Part shown: positions 11,514-19,230 of the stretch, one piece after another
Numbering within the stretch: position 1 is the first letter of the stretch
Layout: every line of letters starts with the position of its first letter
Translations under genes and position numbers: made by a program
The notes under the pieces: model-generated
The model's database searches: none
Told to the model about the DNA's origin: nothing
What the model saw: the letters and a program-made list of their open reading frames with translations, nothing else
From: a virus
DNA length: 24,859 bases
IMG/VR virus record: IMGVR_UViG_3300028809_000065
Span: 1 to 24,859 of that record
Direction: 5' to 3' (one strand)

Positions 11514-11680
11514 TCGCCTACCTAGAGGCAAAGCTAGTTGAGAACGACTTCGACGGCACAAGCGTCCTTTACATACCGTGTGGTATGGAAGGAACGACAA
11601 CCCTGTCTGACGCCCTGATCGCCGCTTACGTGAGGCAGTACGTCCTTCAGGCGCAGGCTTCGCAGAACAGTATTCATTGA
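11504..11680 (+). CDS. Hypothetical small protein (58 aa)
   Basis: ATG 11504 lies in GGGATGG near the end of the preceding gene. Its product (MDLIAYLEAKLVENDF, LYIPCGMEGTTTL, then a long C-terminal helix) is well composed. It resembles short phage tail-completion or minor virion proteins in its 'helix, strand, helix' order, but I cannot name a family. It is the last gene before the terminase. Confidence 0.5.
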   Translation: MDLIAYLEAKLVENDFDGTSVLYIPCGMEGTTTLSDALIAAYVRQYVLQAQASQNSIH

Positions 11681-11702
11681 TCGTGGAACAACTCGTGGAA
11701 CA
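11681..11702 (+). repeat. Tandem 10-bp repeat before the small terminase gene
   Basis: TCGTGGAACA occurs at 11681-11690 and again at 11693-11702, separated by AC. The second copy runs into the start codon at 11702. Position next to the small terminase gene, whose product recognises packaging sites in related phages, makes a packaging or autoregulation site conceivable. A chance repeat is also possible. Confidence 0.4.
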
Positions 11703-12013
11703 TGACGGATTCCGTTAATCAAACTGAGCCGAAACAATGGAAGGTCGGCGACGGCACGCCTGGTCCTGGCCGGCCTAAAGGTTCGACCAACAGGGCGACT
11801 GAGCGCACGCGCAAGGCTATCGCGATGATTGCCGAGGATATGGCTGACGATTTCAGGGAATGGGTTCAGAAGACCGCCGTGACTGATCCTAAGGGGGCGG
11901 CAGATTTGTACCTGAAGGCTATCGAATACCACATCCCCAAGCTTGCTCGCACTGAGAGCCACCATTCGGTGACGGAAGAGACGCATGAGCAGTGGCTTGC
12001 CCGTCTCCGTTGA
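11702..12013 (+). CDS. Putative small terminase subunit (103 aa)
   Basis: Placed directly before, and overlapping by 29 bases, a clear large terminase gene. The N-terminus GDGTPGPGRPKGSTNRATE is the AT-hook-like GRPKGS motif seen at the start of many phage and transposon-associated proteins (DUF5681-like). It is followed by a helical region (RTRKAIAMIAEDMADDFREW, GAADLYLKAIEYHIPKLAR) that could oligomerise. Small terminases bind pac DNA as a ring and hand it to the large subunit. The assignment rests on position and general fold, since the family is highly variable. Confidence 0.6.
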   Translation: MTDSVNQTEPKQWKVGDGTPGPGRPKGSTNRATERTRKAIAMIAEDMADDFREWVQKTAVTDPKGAADLYLKAIEYHIPKLARTESHHSVTEETHEQWLARLR

Positions 12014-13565
12014 TGACCAGCGATTGCGGCTAAGGGACGAACTCCCTTTCTTCGCCCGTAACTGCCTGAAGATACGGACTAAGTCCGGCAAGGTAGAGGC
12101 GTTCAGTCTCAACAAGGCGCAGGAATACATCCACTCAAAGCTTGAAGAACAGCGTGCCCGAACTGGGCGCGTTCGTGCCCTTCTCCTGAAGGGTCGTCAG
12201 CAGGGGTGTTCAACCTACGTCGGTGGCCGGTTCTACCATCGCACGTCCTGGTCTACGGGCCTGCGCACCTTCATCCTGACTCACGAGGATGCGGCCACTC
12301 AAAACCTGTTTGAGATGGTCAACCGGTACCACGAGCATGTACCGATCTATGTCCGCCCATCTACCGGGGCAGCGAATGCCAAGGAACTTTTTTTTGACAA
12401 GCTGGACAGCGGCTACAAGGTCGGTACTGCCGGCACCAAGGGTGTAGGCCGGTCCAGCACGGTCCAGTTATTCCATGGGTCAGAGGTGGCTTTCTGGCCT
12501 CATGCCGAGACCCATGCGGCCGGCATCTTGCAGGCTGTGCCGGATGAGGAAGGGACAGAGGTTATTCTTGAGACGACCGCAAACGGGATCGGCAACCTGT
12601 TCCATCAAATGTGGGGTGATGCTGAGGCTGGGCAAAGCGAATACATCGCCATCTTTGTCCCCTGGCATTGGCAGGACGAATACCGAAAGCCGGTGCCGGA
12701 AGACTTTGTGATGACCGACGAGGAGGCGGAATATCGTCGGCTCTACGATCTGGATGACGAGCAAATTGTCTGGCGACGTTACAAGATTGCCGAACTGAAA
12801 GACCCACTGCTGTTCAAGCAGGAATATCCGGCCACGGCAGCCGAAGCGTTCCAGATGACCGGGCATGACTCTTTCATCAAGCCCGAACTAGTCGCCAAGG
12901 CCAGGAAGGGAGAGGCGGCCGAATCAGGTCCGCTGGTGATCGGCTTTGACCCTGCACGCTTTGGCGATGACGGATCGGCCATGGCTCGCCGTAGGGGCCG
13001 CCGGCTTATTAAGGTTGAGCGCCGATACAAGCAGGATACGATGGAGTCTGCTGGCTGGATAAAGCAGGTAATTGACACAGAGAAGCCGGCCAAGGTCTTC
13101 ATTGACGTGGGCGGGTTGGGTGCCGGTGTCTACGACCGCCTTGTAGAAATGGGTTACGGGCATATCGTCGTGGCTGTCAACTTTGGGTCGGCCCCGCTAG
13201 AGCCCCCGAAGCTGGACGAGCATGGCCGAGAACTTGGGGGCGGCCCACTGAACCGCCGCGCCGAAATGTGGATGGCCTCGCGTGACTGGCTGCAAGACGT
13301 TGCTGGCGTCCAGATCCCTGACGAGGATGGCTTGCAGGCTGACGCCTGCGGGCCTGCCTACAAGTACGACTCCAATTCCCGCGTGCAGTTGGAGAAAAAG
13401 GAAGACATGCGCAAACGTGGCGTCCGTAGTCCTGACGGCTGGGATTCTGTAGCATTGACCTTTGCTGAGCCTGTCGCTGTCGTGTGGGAAGCGCCAAAGC
13501 TGAACATTACCACCCAATTCTCCAATGACGGTTTCGGCCGTCGCGCATCGGTCCTAGAGGGCTGA
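11985..13565 (+). CDS. terL: Terminase large subunit (526 aa)
   Basis: The motor that cuts and pumps phage DNA into the procapsid. The N-terminal ATPase has a Walker-A-like KGRQQGCST (residues 69-77) and a Walker B/catalytic segment VILETTANG (about 193-201). The C-terminal RNase-H-like nuclease has VIGFDPARFGDDGSA (about 318-332, first metal Asp), VFIDVGG (about 372-378, second Asp) and PDGWDS (about 484-489, third Asp). The length is usual for P22/headful-type large terminases. ATG 11985 is inside the small terminase gene with GGAAGAG upstream; no better start exists. Confidence 0.92.
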   Translation: MSSGLPVSVDDQRLRLRDELPFFARNCLKIRTKSGKVEAFSLNKAQEYIHSKLEEQRARTGRVRALLLKGRQQGCSTYVGGRFYHRTSWSTGLRTFILTHEDAATQNLFEMVNRYHEHVPIYVRPSTGAANAKELFFDKLDSGYKVGTAGTKGVGRSSTVQLFHGSEVAFWPHAETHAAGILQAVPDEEGTEVILETTANGIGNLFHQMWGDAEAGQSEYIAIFVPWHWQDEYRKPVPEDFVMTDEEAEYRRLYDLDDEQIVWRRYKIAELKDPLLFKQEYPATAAEAFQMTGHDSFIKPELVAKARKGEAAESGPLVIGFDPARFGDDGSAMARRRGRRLIKVERRYKQDTMESAGWIKQVIDTEKPAKVFIDVGGLGAGVYDRLVEMGYGHIVVAVNFGSAPLEPPKLDEHGRELGGGPLNRRAEMWMASRDWLQDVAGVQIPDEDGLQADACGPAYKYDSNSRVQLEKKEDMRKRGVRSPDGWDSVALTFAEPVAVVWEAPKLNITTQFSNDGFGRRASVLEG

Positions 13566-13566
13566 A

Positions 13567-13722
13567 ATGGAACCCATCACAAGCTATGCACACGACTGGC
13601 GAGGCAACCACTCGCTGACGTGCATCCGTTGCGGGGCGAAGACCGATATCGGTCAATGGTCAGTTAAGCCGTGCGCTAAGCACTACGAAGACCCCCGTAG
13701 CGGGTATAAGGACGAATCCTGA
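13567..13722 (+). CDS. Small zinc-ribbon protein between terminase and portal (51 aa)
   Basis: ATG 13567 lies one base after the terminase stop codon, and the stop overlaps the portal ATG (TGATG). It carries CIRCGAK at residues 19-25 and a later Cys-x-x-His (CAKHY), enough for one small zinc site. It resembles the other short CxxCG proteins of this genome (310-525, 3144-3386). A packaging-associated accessory role is conceivable from its position only. Confidence 0.55.
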   Translation: MEPITSYAHDWRGNHSLTCIRCGAKTDIGQWSVKPCAKHYEDPRSGYKDES

Positions 13723-15827
13723 TGGCGACCCGGAAACGCACCAAGAAGACCGAGCAGGGCAGCTTGCAGACCTATACGTCTGAGGTTGTCCCATCGTCGG
13801 CATCAAAGTCGGACTCGCGTAGCCCGTGGATGCTGTCCATGCTCCAGCGGTCTCAGGACACGTTCACCTTTGACACGGAGCAGCGCCGTCGATGCCTGGA
13901 GGACATGAAGTTCGCCTTTGTGGCTGGGCACCAGTGGGACCGTCACTTGGCCGGCAAGCGCCGGAACAAGCCCAACTACGAGTTCAACCGTATCCGCCAG
14001 TTGATCCGCCGGGTCACGGGCCAGCAGTTGAAGAACAAGCCTCAGATCAAGGTCCGCGCCGTCGAGGAAAACGACGTTGATACGGCTGAAATTTATAACG
14101 GCCTGATAAAGAACATCGAGGTACAGTCATCGGCTGAGAATGCCTATGACACGGCATTCCAATGGGCTTGTGGTGGCGGGTACGGTGTTCTGAGGGTCAC
14201 GGCTGAGTACGAGTCTGACAACTCATTCGATCAGTGCTTGAAGATCGTCAACGTCATGGACCCGCTTACGGTCTGGTTTGACCCTGCGGCTCGGAAGTTC
14301 GACCGTTCGGACGCCCGTTTCGTCTTCGTTACTGAACTGATCACCAAGGAGCAGTTCAAAGAGCGGTGGCCTGACGCGGAAATGGTGGATTTCGACATCC
14401 CATCGTCCTTGGACTCCTTCGATAAGGAGTGGTTCTACAAGGACATGGTGCGAATCGCCGAGTATTGGTACATCGAGAAGGAGCCGGTGACGCTCTACCT
14501 GCTGTCCGATGGTGCGACAGTAGAAAAGGAGGAATGGGACCCGGTTCGTGACGAATGGGAGAATCCGCCCGTTGACCCGGCTACCGGCCAGCCCGCATAC
14601 CAGCCAATCACGGTCAAGCAGGAGCGCGAGTCCACAAAGTCAGTGGTCTATTCGTGCCTGGTGTCTGGCCGTGGCCAGTTGGAGAGGCCCACCAAGTGGG
14701 CCGGAACCATGATCCCGATTGTCCCGCAGTGGGGCGACCTGATCAGCATCAACGGCGAGCAGATTTACTCGGGCATGACCCGGTTCGGCCGCGACGCGCA
14801 GACGGTGCACAACTTTGAATTCTCCACCATGGTTGAGGTGGTCGCCAAGCTGCCAAACAGCCCGCTGACCGCTACTCCAGCCATGATCAAAGGTCTGGAG
14901 AGCTATTACGAGCGCATGGGGTTTGACGACGCCCCGGTCCTGCTGTTCAACGTGGACCCGAACTCTCCCCAGGCTCGCCCGACCCGTGAGCCTCCCCCGA
15001 TGCTGCCTGCTGCCTTGGCAAGCCTGTCGGCTATCGCAACGGACGAGTTGAAGGCCAACCTGAGCGTGTACGACGCCTCCATTGGCGCACAGGGCAACGA
15101 GTCCTCTGGCCGCGCGATCCTTGCCCGTCAGAACGAGGGCGAGATTGCGAACTTCAACTACATCGATAACCAGATCAAGGCCCTGAAGCGACTTGGCGAG
15201 ATCCTGGTTGACGCCATCCCGCATATCTACGACGGCGAGCGGGCCATGCGGATTCTAGGCGAGGACAACGCCGAGAAGTACGTGGAGATCAACAAACCGA
15301 TGCTTAATCAGCAGACAGGCCAAGTGGTGATCCAGCACGACCTGACGCGAGGCAAGTACGACGTGACGGTCACGGTAGGCAAGAACTTCGACACCGCCAG
15401 GATGGAGTTGGCAGAGGCTGCGCAGGCATTGGCAGGACAGCCGGGACCGTTCGGGGCACTGGGCCAGTTCATGCTCCTGAAGTCCCTCGACCTTCCCGGC
15501 ATGGACGAGTACGTAAAGGCTGCCCGCAAGGTCCTAGTGTCTCAGGGCCTGCTGGAACCCAGCGATGGCGACCAGCCGCCGCAACCGCCTCCGCCAGACC
15601 CACTGATGATGACCAAGGCCGAGTTGCAGAAGGCCCAAGCCGACAAGGCCAAGGCCGAGACGGCGCAGATCATGGCCGAGACGCCATCCAACATCGAGAA
15701 GACGCAGGCGGACACGAATCGTGCGCAGGCTGACGCGCTCAGGGCTGCGGCTCAGGCGGGGAACTCGGTTGGTCAGTTTGAGCTTCCGTCGGGGTTTGCT
15801 GGGCCTTATCAGGGTGGGGCGCAGTGA
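13722..15827 (+). CDS. Portal protein, P22 gp1-like (701 aa)
   Basis: The dodecameric ring at one capsid vertex through which DNA enters and leaves and to which the tail attaches. Length (P22 gp1 has 725 residues), position after TerL and features fit the P22 portal family. These include an N-terminal RRRCLEDMKFAFVAGHQWD segment, NRIRQLIRRVTGQQLKNKP, and the crown/wing region. Another is a stretch near residue 465 (YDASIGAQGNESSGRAILAR), which I recognise as characteristic of these portals. The C-terminal 90 residues are Ala/Gln/Lys repeats (KAELQKAQADKAKAETAQIM), matching the helical barrel that extends into the capsid in P22. Its last 89 bases are overlapped antisense by the gene at 15739-16143. 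Confidence 0.92.
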   Translation: MATRKRTKKTEQGSLQTYTSEVVPSSASKSDSRSPWMLSMLQRSQDTFTFDTEQRRRCLEDMKFAFVAGHQWDRHLAGKRRNKPNYEFNRIRQLIRRVTGQQLKNKPQIKVRAVEENDVDTAEIYNGLIKNIEVQSSAENAYDTAFQWACGGGYGVLRVTAEYESDNSFDQCLKIVNVMDPLTVWFDPAARKFDRSDARFVFVTELITKEQFKERWPDAEMVDFDIPSSLDSFDKEWFYKDMVRIAEYWYIEKEPVTLYLLSDGATVEKEEWDPVRDEWENPPVDPATGQPAYQPITVKQERESTKSVVYSCLVSGRGQLERPTKWAGTMIPIVPQWGDLISINGEQIYSGMTRFGRDAQTVHNFEFSTMVEVVAKLPNSPLTATPAMIKGLESYYERMGFDDAPVLLFNVDPNSPQARPTREPPPMLPAALASLSAIATDELKANLSVYDASIGAQGNESSGRAILARQNEGEIANFNYIDNQIKALKRLGEILVDAIPHIYDGERAMRILGEDNAEKYVEINKPMLNQQTGQVVIQHDLTRGKYDVTVTVGKNFDTARMELAEAAQALAGQPGPFGALGQFMLLKSLDLPGMDEYVKAARKVLVSQGLLEPSDGDQPPQPPPPDPLMMTKAELQKAQADKAKAETAQIMAETPSNIEKTQADTNRAQADALRAAAQAGNSVGQFELPSGFAGPYQGGAQ

Positions 15828-16143
15828 GTCCGTCCTCGCAGTCCCGATGGCCTTTTACCCAGCCAGCGCAGAACGCTTTTACTTGCCGAGCTTTGTAACT
15901 ACTGAGTTCTTCGTAGTCGGTCCCAGCTTTCCACCATGAGGTTTTAACTTCAGACACCGGGAATGACGACATGAGGTTGAACGTCTTGAAAGTCCCACAT
16001 TCAACGCCGGGGAACTGGTCGCGAATGGCTTGTTCTAGGCGCTCAAAGTAAGGAGTTGGCTGGACTCTGTGGCCCATCGCCATCGAACGCATGATTGGGG
16101 TCAAGTCAGCAAAGAATGATGATGGGGTGATTTGTTCGGACAT
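15739..16143 (-). CDS. Minus-strand hypothetical protein (134 aa), moron-like
   Basis: One of two genes on the minus strand inside an otherwise plus-strand virion operon. ATG (16143-16141) has AGGAGG five bases upstream and is headed by leader element C. Residues 1-107 look like a folded soluble domain (MSEQITPSSFFADLTPIMRS, VKAFCAGWVKGHRDCEDGL). The last 27 residues (Pro/Gln/Ser-rich) are encoded antisense to the portal C-terminus and are probably a by-product of the gene's insertion. It carries its own expression signals, as morons do, so it may act in host takeover or defence rather than in the particle. Not recognised. Confidence 0.65.
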   Translation of the reverse strand: MSEQITPSSFFADLTPIMRSMAMGHRVQPTPYFERLEQAIRDQFPGVECGTFKTFNLMSSFPVSEVKTSWWKAGTDYEELSSYKARQVKAFCAGWVKGHRDCEDGLTAPHPDKAQQTPTEAQTDQPSSPPEPQP

Positions 16144-16192
16144 AAATCCTCCTGTTTCCCTGTAGTACGCAGTAACCGGCTAGGGCCGGCCA
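16144..16192 (-). promoter_or_regulatory. Repeated leader element, copy C
   Basis: On the minus strand TGGCCGGCCC (from 16192), CTGCGT at the 21st base and GGAAACAGGAGG at the 34th lead into the ATG at 16143. The first block overlaps the last codons of the other minus-strand gene. CCGGC-CCTA-GCCGG in it can form a hairpin. Confidence 0.65.
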
Positions 16193-16518
16193 TCGTTAAC
16201 GTAGACAATTTTTACGGGCTGCCCTGAGCCGGGCTCAATCGCAAGATAGGAGGCAACCATTTGGGCAGGAGACGCAAAGCGGCCATCAAAAAGCATGGAG
16301 TGGAGTTGGTGCATAGTCCCTTCGCTATCAACCACTAAGACATCGGCTCTGGCCATCCATTTTCCATCCAGCGGATTAAGGCAGCGGCAGCCGCGTTCAG
16401 ACACAACGAATCCTCCAGCTATCGCCAAGGCATCCCCATAGGATTTGGCGGCTTCGGCGGCTTCATCGTCGTGATAGCAGCCTGAAGGGATTTTCAGTAG
16501 CGAGTCAACTTTGTACAT
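16180..16518 (-). CDS. Minus-strand hypothetical protein (112 aa), moron-like
   Basis: ATG (16518-16516) is preceded by GGGAGGAGCT and leader element B. The product looks like a compact alpha/beta protein (CYHDDEAAEAAKSYGDALAI; ADVLVVDSEGTMHQLHSMLF; VKIVYVNDGRP), without signal or membrane segment. It is divergent from the scaffold gene and co-oriented with the 134-residue gene 36 bases downstream. The pair interrupts the usual portal-scaffold order of P22-like phages. Function unknown. Confidence 0.65.
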   Translation of the reverse strand: MYKVDSLLKIPSGCYHDDEAAEAAKSYGDALAIAGGFVVSERGCRCLNPLDGKWMARADVLVVDSEGTMHQLHSMLFDGRFASPAQMVASYLAIEPGSGQPVKIVYVNDGRP

Positions 16519-16567
16519 AGCTCCTCCCGTTTACAGCACCAACGCAGTCCTAGGCCAGAACCGGCCA
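16519..16567 (-). promoter_or_regulatory. Repeated leader element, copy B
   Basis: On the minus strand TGGCCGGTTCT begins at 16567, CTGCGT at the 21st base and GTAAACGGGAGGAG at the 34th, ending in the ribosome binding site of the gene starting at 16518. GGCC occurs twice (GGCCGGTTCTGGCC) and can self-pair. It lies in the only divergent intergenic gap of the virion region. Confidence 0.65.
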
Positions 16568-16598
16568 ACCTATTGACCACCCAACCAAAAGGTGTAGC

Positions 16599-17504
16599 AT
16601 GACCGACGTAACCGACGTGGCGTCAACCACGGTAGCTCAACCCGAGCTGAAATCAGCTGACACTAGCGTCGTCAACAAGATCACCGCTGAAGCTGCCAAG
16701 GCAGAGCCTGTCAAGGCCGAGCCGGCAGTTGAGGCCAAGGTTGAGGAGACGGCCGTACAAGTCCCTGAAGGGGACGAGGCTGACGCACCAGATGCGGGTT
16801 CCGAGGCTGCCAAACCTGGCAAGAACTCTTGGAAGAAAAGGCTGGAAAGGGTCCGGCAGACAGCAGAAGCCGAAACCCGCGCTAATGTCCTGAAAGAGTT
16901 GATCGACCAAGGCGTCATCAAGCCGCCGAAGCCGCCGCAGGAAGCTGTGGTGGAGACGAAGGCTGAGAAGTCGCTGGAGGACTTCGACTACGATCAGGAC
17001 GCTTACCTTGAGTACAAGCTAGAGCGCAAGCTAGAGCAGCGAGAGGCAAAGCAGCGCGAGGCCGAGGAACAGAAGCGTCAAGCCGAGACCGCCAAGCAGT
17101 TCGAGGCGAAGGTCAGCGAGTTTGAGCAGCGTGTGGGGGAGGGGGCGTGGCAGGAGGTTCTCGAATCTCCGATCAACCTTGATCCCGAGTTCAAGCCACT
17201 GGCGGCGATGATCGAGGGCGACGACCTTGCCTTAGACATTGCCCATCACCTCGCTTCCAACCCGGACAAGGCCGAGGAGATCATCAAGCTCTCCCCGCTG
17301 AAGATGGCGCTGGAAGTGGCGAAGATCGCCGAACAGCTAGGCGGAAAGCAGTCCGAGAAGCCTGCGCCCGTGCTTCCGAAGAAGACCACCAATGCCCCCC
17401 CGCCTCCCAAGACGGTCACGGGCTCTGGCAAGCCTTCGGTAGACGTGAACTCGCCGGATCTTACGCCAGAGCAGCGGATCGCCATGTGGAGGAAAAGGGG
17501 CTAA
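16599..17504 (+). CDS. Scaffolding protein (301 aa)
   Basis: Identified by position between portal and coat and by composition. It is Ala/Glu/Lys/Gln-rich, almost entirely helical, with no cysteine. It has a long central coiled coil (about residues 135-195: LEYKLERKLEQREAKQREAE onward), a Pro/Thr linker (PPPPKTVTGSGKPSVDVNS) and a short basic C-terminal helix (EQRIAMWRKRG). In P22 gp8 (303 residues) the C-terminal helix-turn-helix binds coat; the tail here could do the same. Scaffold directs procapsid assembly and leaves before packaging. The ribosome binding site is AAAAGGTG. Confidence 0.85.
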   Translation: MTDVTDVASTTVAQPELKSADTSVVNKITAEAAKAEPVKAEPAVEAKVEETAVQVPEGDEADAPDAGSEAAKPGKNSWKKRLERVRQTAEAETRANVLKELIDQGVIKPPKPPQEAVVETKAEKSLEDFDYDQDAYLEYKLERKLEQREAKQREAEEQKRQAETAKQFEAKVSEFEQRVGEGAWQEVLESPINLDPEFKPLAAMIEGDDLALDIAHHLASNPDKAEEIIKLSPLKMALEVAKIAEQLGGKQSEKPAPVLPKKTTNAPPPPKTVTGSGKPSVDVNSPDLTPEQRIAMWRKRG

Positions 17505-17530
17505 GTCCCTAACCCTTCTCGGAGTTTGAA

Positions 17531-18730
17531 ATGGCTAACCAGCTACTTACCACCGACATGATCGCTGACCGCGCCCTGATGCGGTTCAGCGAGGCACTGT
17601 CGTTCACCAAGACCATCCCGCGCACCTACGATTCTTCGTTCACGACCGGCGCTCCGGCTATCGGCGACACCCTGCGCGTCCCGATCCCGCAGCATGCCGT
17701 GATCAACCACGGCCGCGTCGCCACCCCGGCCCCGATGAAGACCATCGTTCGCCCGGTGACCATTCAGGATCAGGTCAACTTCTCGATCCAGTACACCAGT
17801 GCAGAACTGGCGCTGGATATCGAAGAGTTCGACCGCCGTTATCTGTCCCAGCAGGTCGCCGACTTGGCGGTCAACGTTGAGGCTGCGGTGCAGAACCTGG
17901 CCTATCAGTCGATCCCGAACCAGACCGGCACCCCGGACGCCCAGTGGACGCAGCTTGCTTACGCCAACATCGCTCGGAAGTACATCGAGGACAACGGCGG
18001 CGGCAAGGGCACCAAGAAGATGTTGACCAACAACGCGGCGGATACGACCATCATCCCCGCGCTGGCTGGCCTGTTCAACGCCCAGCGTCAGATTGACGTG
18101 CAGTACGAAGAGGGCGTCATGGGTCGCGCGTCGGGCTTTGATTGGGTGTCCTCGACGGTTGCCCCGGTTCACACTCGCGGCTCGGCTAACGCCAGCTACG
18201 ACGTGAACGGCGCGAACCAGACGGGCTCGTCCATCGCCATTGACACCGGTTCCGGCACCTTCAACGTTGGTGACATCGTGACCTTCGCGGGCAGCATTGC
18301 GGTTCACCCGCAGACCAAGCAGACGTTGGGTTACCTGCGTCAGTTCACGGTGACTGCGCCGCTAACGGGCCCCGGCAACCTGCAAATCTATCCGGCGATC
18401 ACGGTCACGGGCAGTGAGCAGAACGTCACAGCCTCCCCGACTGATGGCGGCGACGTGGTGATTCAGGGCACGGCATCGGATACCTACGGCATCTCGATGG
18501 CCTACCGTCCGGAAGCCTTCTCCTTCGTGACGGTGGACCTGCCCGAACTGACCGGCTGGAAGAACAGCCGTCGCCAGTTCGAGGGCATTTCCATGCGCGT
18601 TGTGGAGGCGTCGGACGCGATCAACGACATGAACCTGACCCGCTTCGACATCATGTGGGGCTTCGGCGCGCTGCGTCCGGAGTGGGCATGCCGTATCGCC
18701 AATGACCCCGCCCTTCTGACCCCGGCCTAA
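17531..18730 (+). CDS. Major capsid protein, P22 coat-like (399 aa)
   Basis: The HK97-fold shell protein. It follows the scaffold, and its N-terminus (MANQLLTTDMIADRALMRFS) and conserved GDTLRVPIPQ, with TIQDQVNFSIQYTSAELALDI after it, fit the P22 coat family (430 residues in P22). The central region (about 215-320: NASYDVNGANQTGSSIAID, FNVGDIVTFAGSIAVHPQTK) corresponds to the inserted beta-barrel I-domain that stabilises P22 coat. Codon use is strongly biased to C/G-ending codons, as expected for the most abundant product. A terminator lies two genes' width downstream. Confidence 0.92.
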   Translation: MANQLLTTDMIADRALMRFSEALSFTKTIPRTYDSSFTTGAPAIGDTLRVPIPQHAVINHGRVATPAPMKTIVRPVTIQDQVNFSIQYTSAELALDIEEFDRRYLSQQVADLAVNVEAAVQNLAYQSIPNQTGTPDAQWTQLAYANIARKYIEDNGGGKGTKKMLTNNAADTTIIPALAGLFNAQRQIDVQYEEGVMGRASGFDWVSSTVAPVHTRGSANASYDVNGANQTGSSIAIDTGSGTFNVGDIVTFAGSIAVHPQTKQTLGYLRQFTVTAPLTGPGNLQIYPAITVTGSEQNVTASPTDGGDVVIQGTASDTYGISMAYRPEAFSFVTVDLPELTGWKNSRRQFEGISMRVVEASDAINDMNLTRFDIMWGFGALRPEWACRIANDPALLTPA

Positions 18731-18741
18731 GGAGATAATCC

Positions 18742-18930
18742 ATGTCCACTCCCGCCAATCCGAACGTGGATGATCGCTCCAACACCACGTTTTTCACCGG
18801 ACCGCTTGCCAATGGCACCCAGTTGACCGGCGTGCTGTACATCGACACCAGCACGCTTCCTACCGCTGACCCGGCTGTTGCAGGGCAGATTTGGTCGGAT
18901 TCCGGCGTGCTGACCGTCTCGGCAGGCTAA
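18742..18930 (+). CDS. Hypothetical small virion-region protein (62 aa)
   Basis: Strong ribosome binding site AAGGAGATAATCC before ATG 18742. The sequence is Ser/Thr/Ala/Asp-rich and probably beta (NGTQLTGVLYIDTSTLPT; GQIWSDSGVLTVSAG), without charge clusters or cysteine. Its position between coat and the terminator and its expression signals suggest a capsid decoration or structural accessory protein, though no family is recognised. Confidence 0.6.
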   Translation: MSTPANPNVDDRSNTTFFTGPLANGTQLTGVLYIDTSTLPTADPAVAGQIWSDSGVLTVSAG

Positions 18931-18937
18931 CCCACAA

Positions 18938-18960
18938 GGGGAGGCTTTACCCTCCCCTTT
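18938..18960 (+). terminator. Intrinsic terminator or attenuator after the coat region
   Basis: GGGGAGG-CTTTAC-CCTCCCC is a perfect 7-bp stem with 6-nt loop, followed by TTTCTC and preceded by AA. The T tract is short, so partial read-through into the tail genes is likely. This would give high coat and lower tail-protein expression. Confidence 0.7.
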
Positions 18961-18975
18961 CTCTAGGAGAAGATC

Positions 18976-19227
18976 ATGGCCGCAACCGGCAATGAAAAGC
19001 TGTATGTGTCGCAGAATGGGGGCGGTAAGGCTACGGTTTCCGCGTCTGAAGTGGCCGCGCTCGCCAATGGGTCGATTCAGGCCCCAACGGCCTCCGTGCG
19101 GGGCGGCGTGCTGCTCGGCGATGCGGTGGCAAACTGCACCGTTGCCGCTGACGGAACCTCTGCGGGCACGCAATTGAATCTGCTGCTGGCAGAGCTGAGG
19201 GCTTCTGGCGTCATTGCGGCGGCCTAA
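18976..19227 (+). CDS. Head-fibre-like or decoration protein (83 aa)
   Basis: ATG 18976 follows CTAGGAGAAG. The C-terminal half, SVRGGVLLGDAVANCTVAAD then GTQLNLLLAELRASGVIAAA, has the repeating pattern (V-x-Q/G-A-x-V-A then a helix ending in LRAAGVI) that I associate with small phage head-fibre or capsid-decoration proteins. The N-terminal part is Gly/Ser/Ala-rich. It comes directly after the terminator and before gp4. The assignment is tentative. Confidence 0.45.
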   Translation: MAATGNEKLYVSQNGGGKATVSASEVAALANGSIQAPTASVRGGVLLGDAVANCTVAADGTSAGTQLNLLLAELRASGVIAAA

Positions 19228-19230
19228 GCC

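Noticed and set aside
12224-12270. Another TGGCCGGTTCTA match inside the large terminase gene
   Set aside because: It encodes conserved residues (GGRFY), and the second and third blocks of the leader element are missing at the right spacing.
17543-18307. Minus-strand open frame of 254 codons
   Set aside because: Antisense shadow of the coat gene, caused by its strong codon bias.
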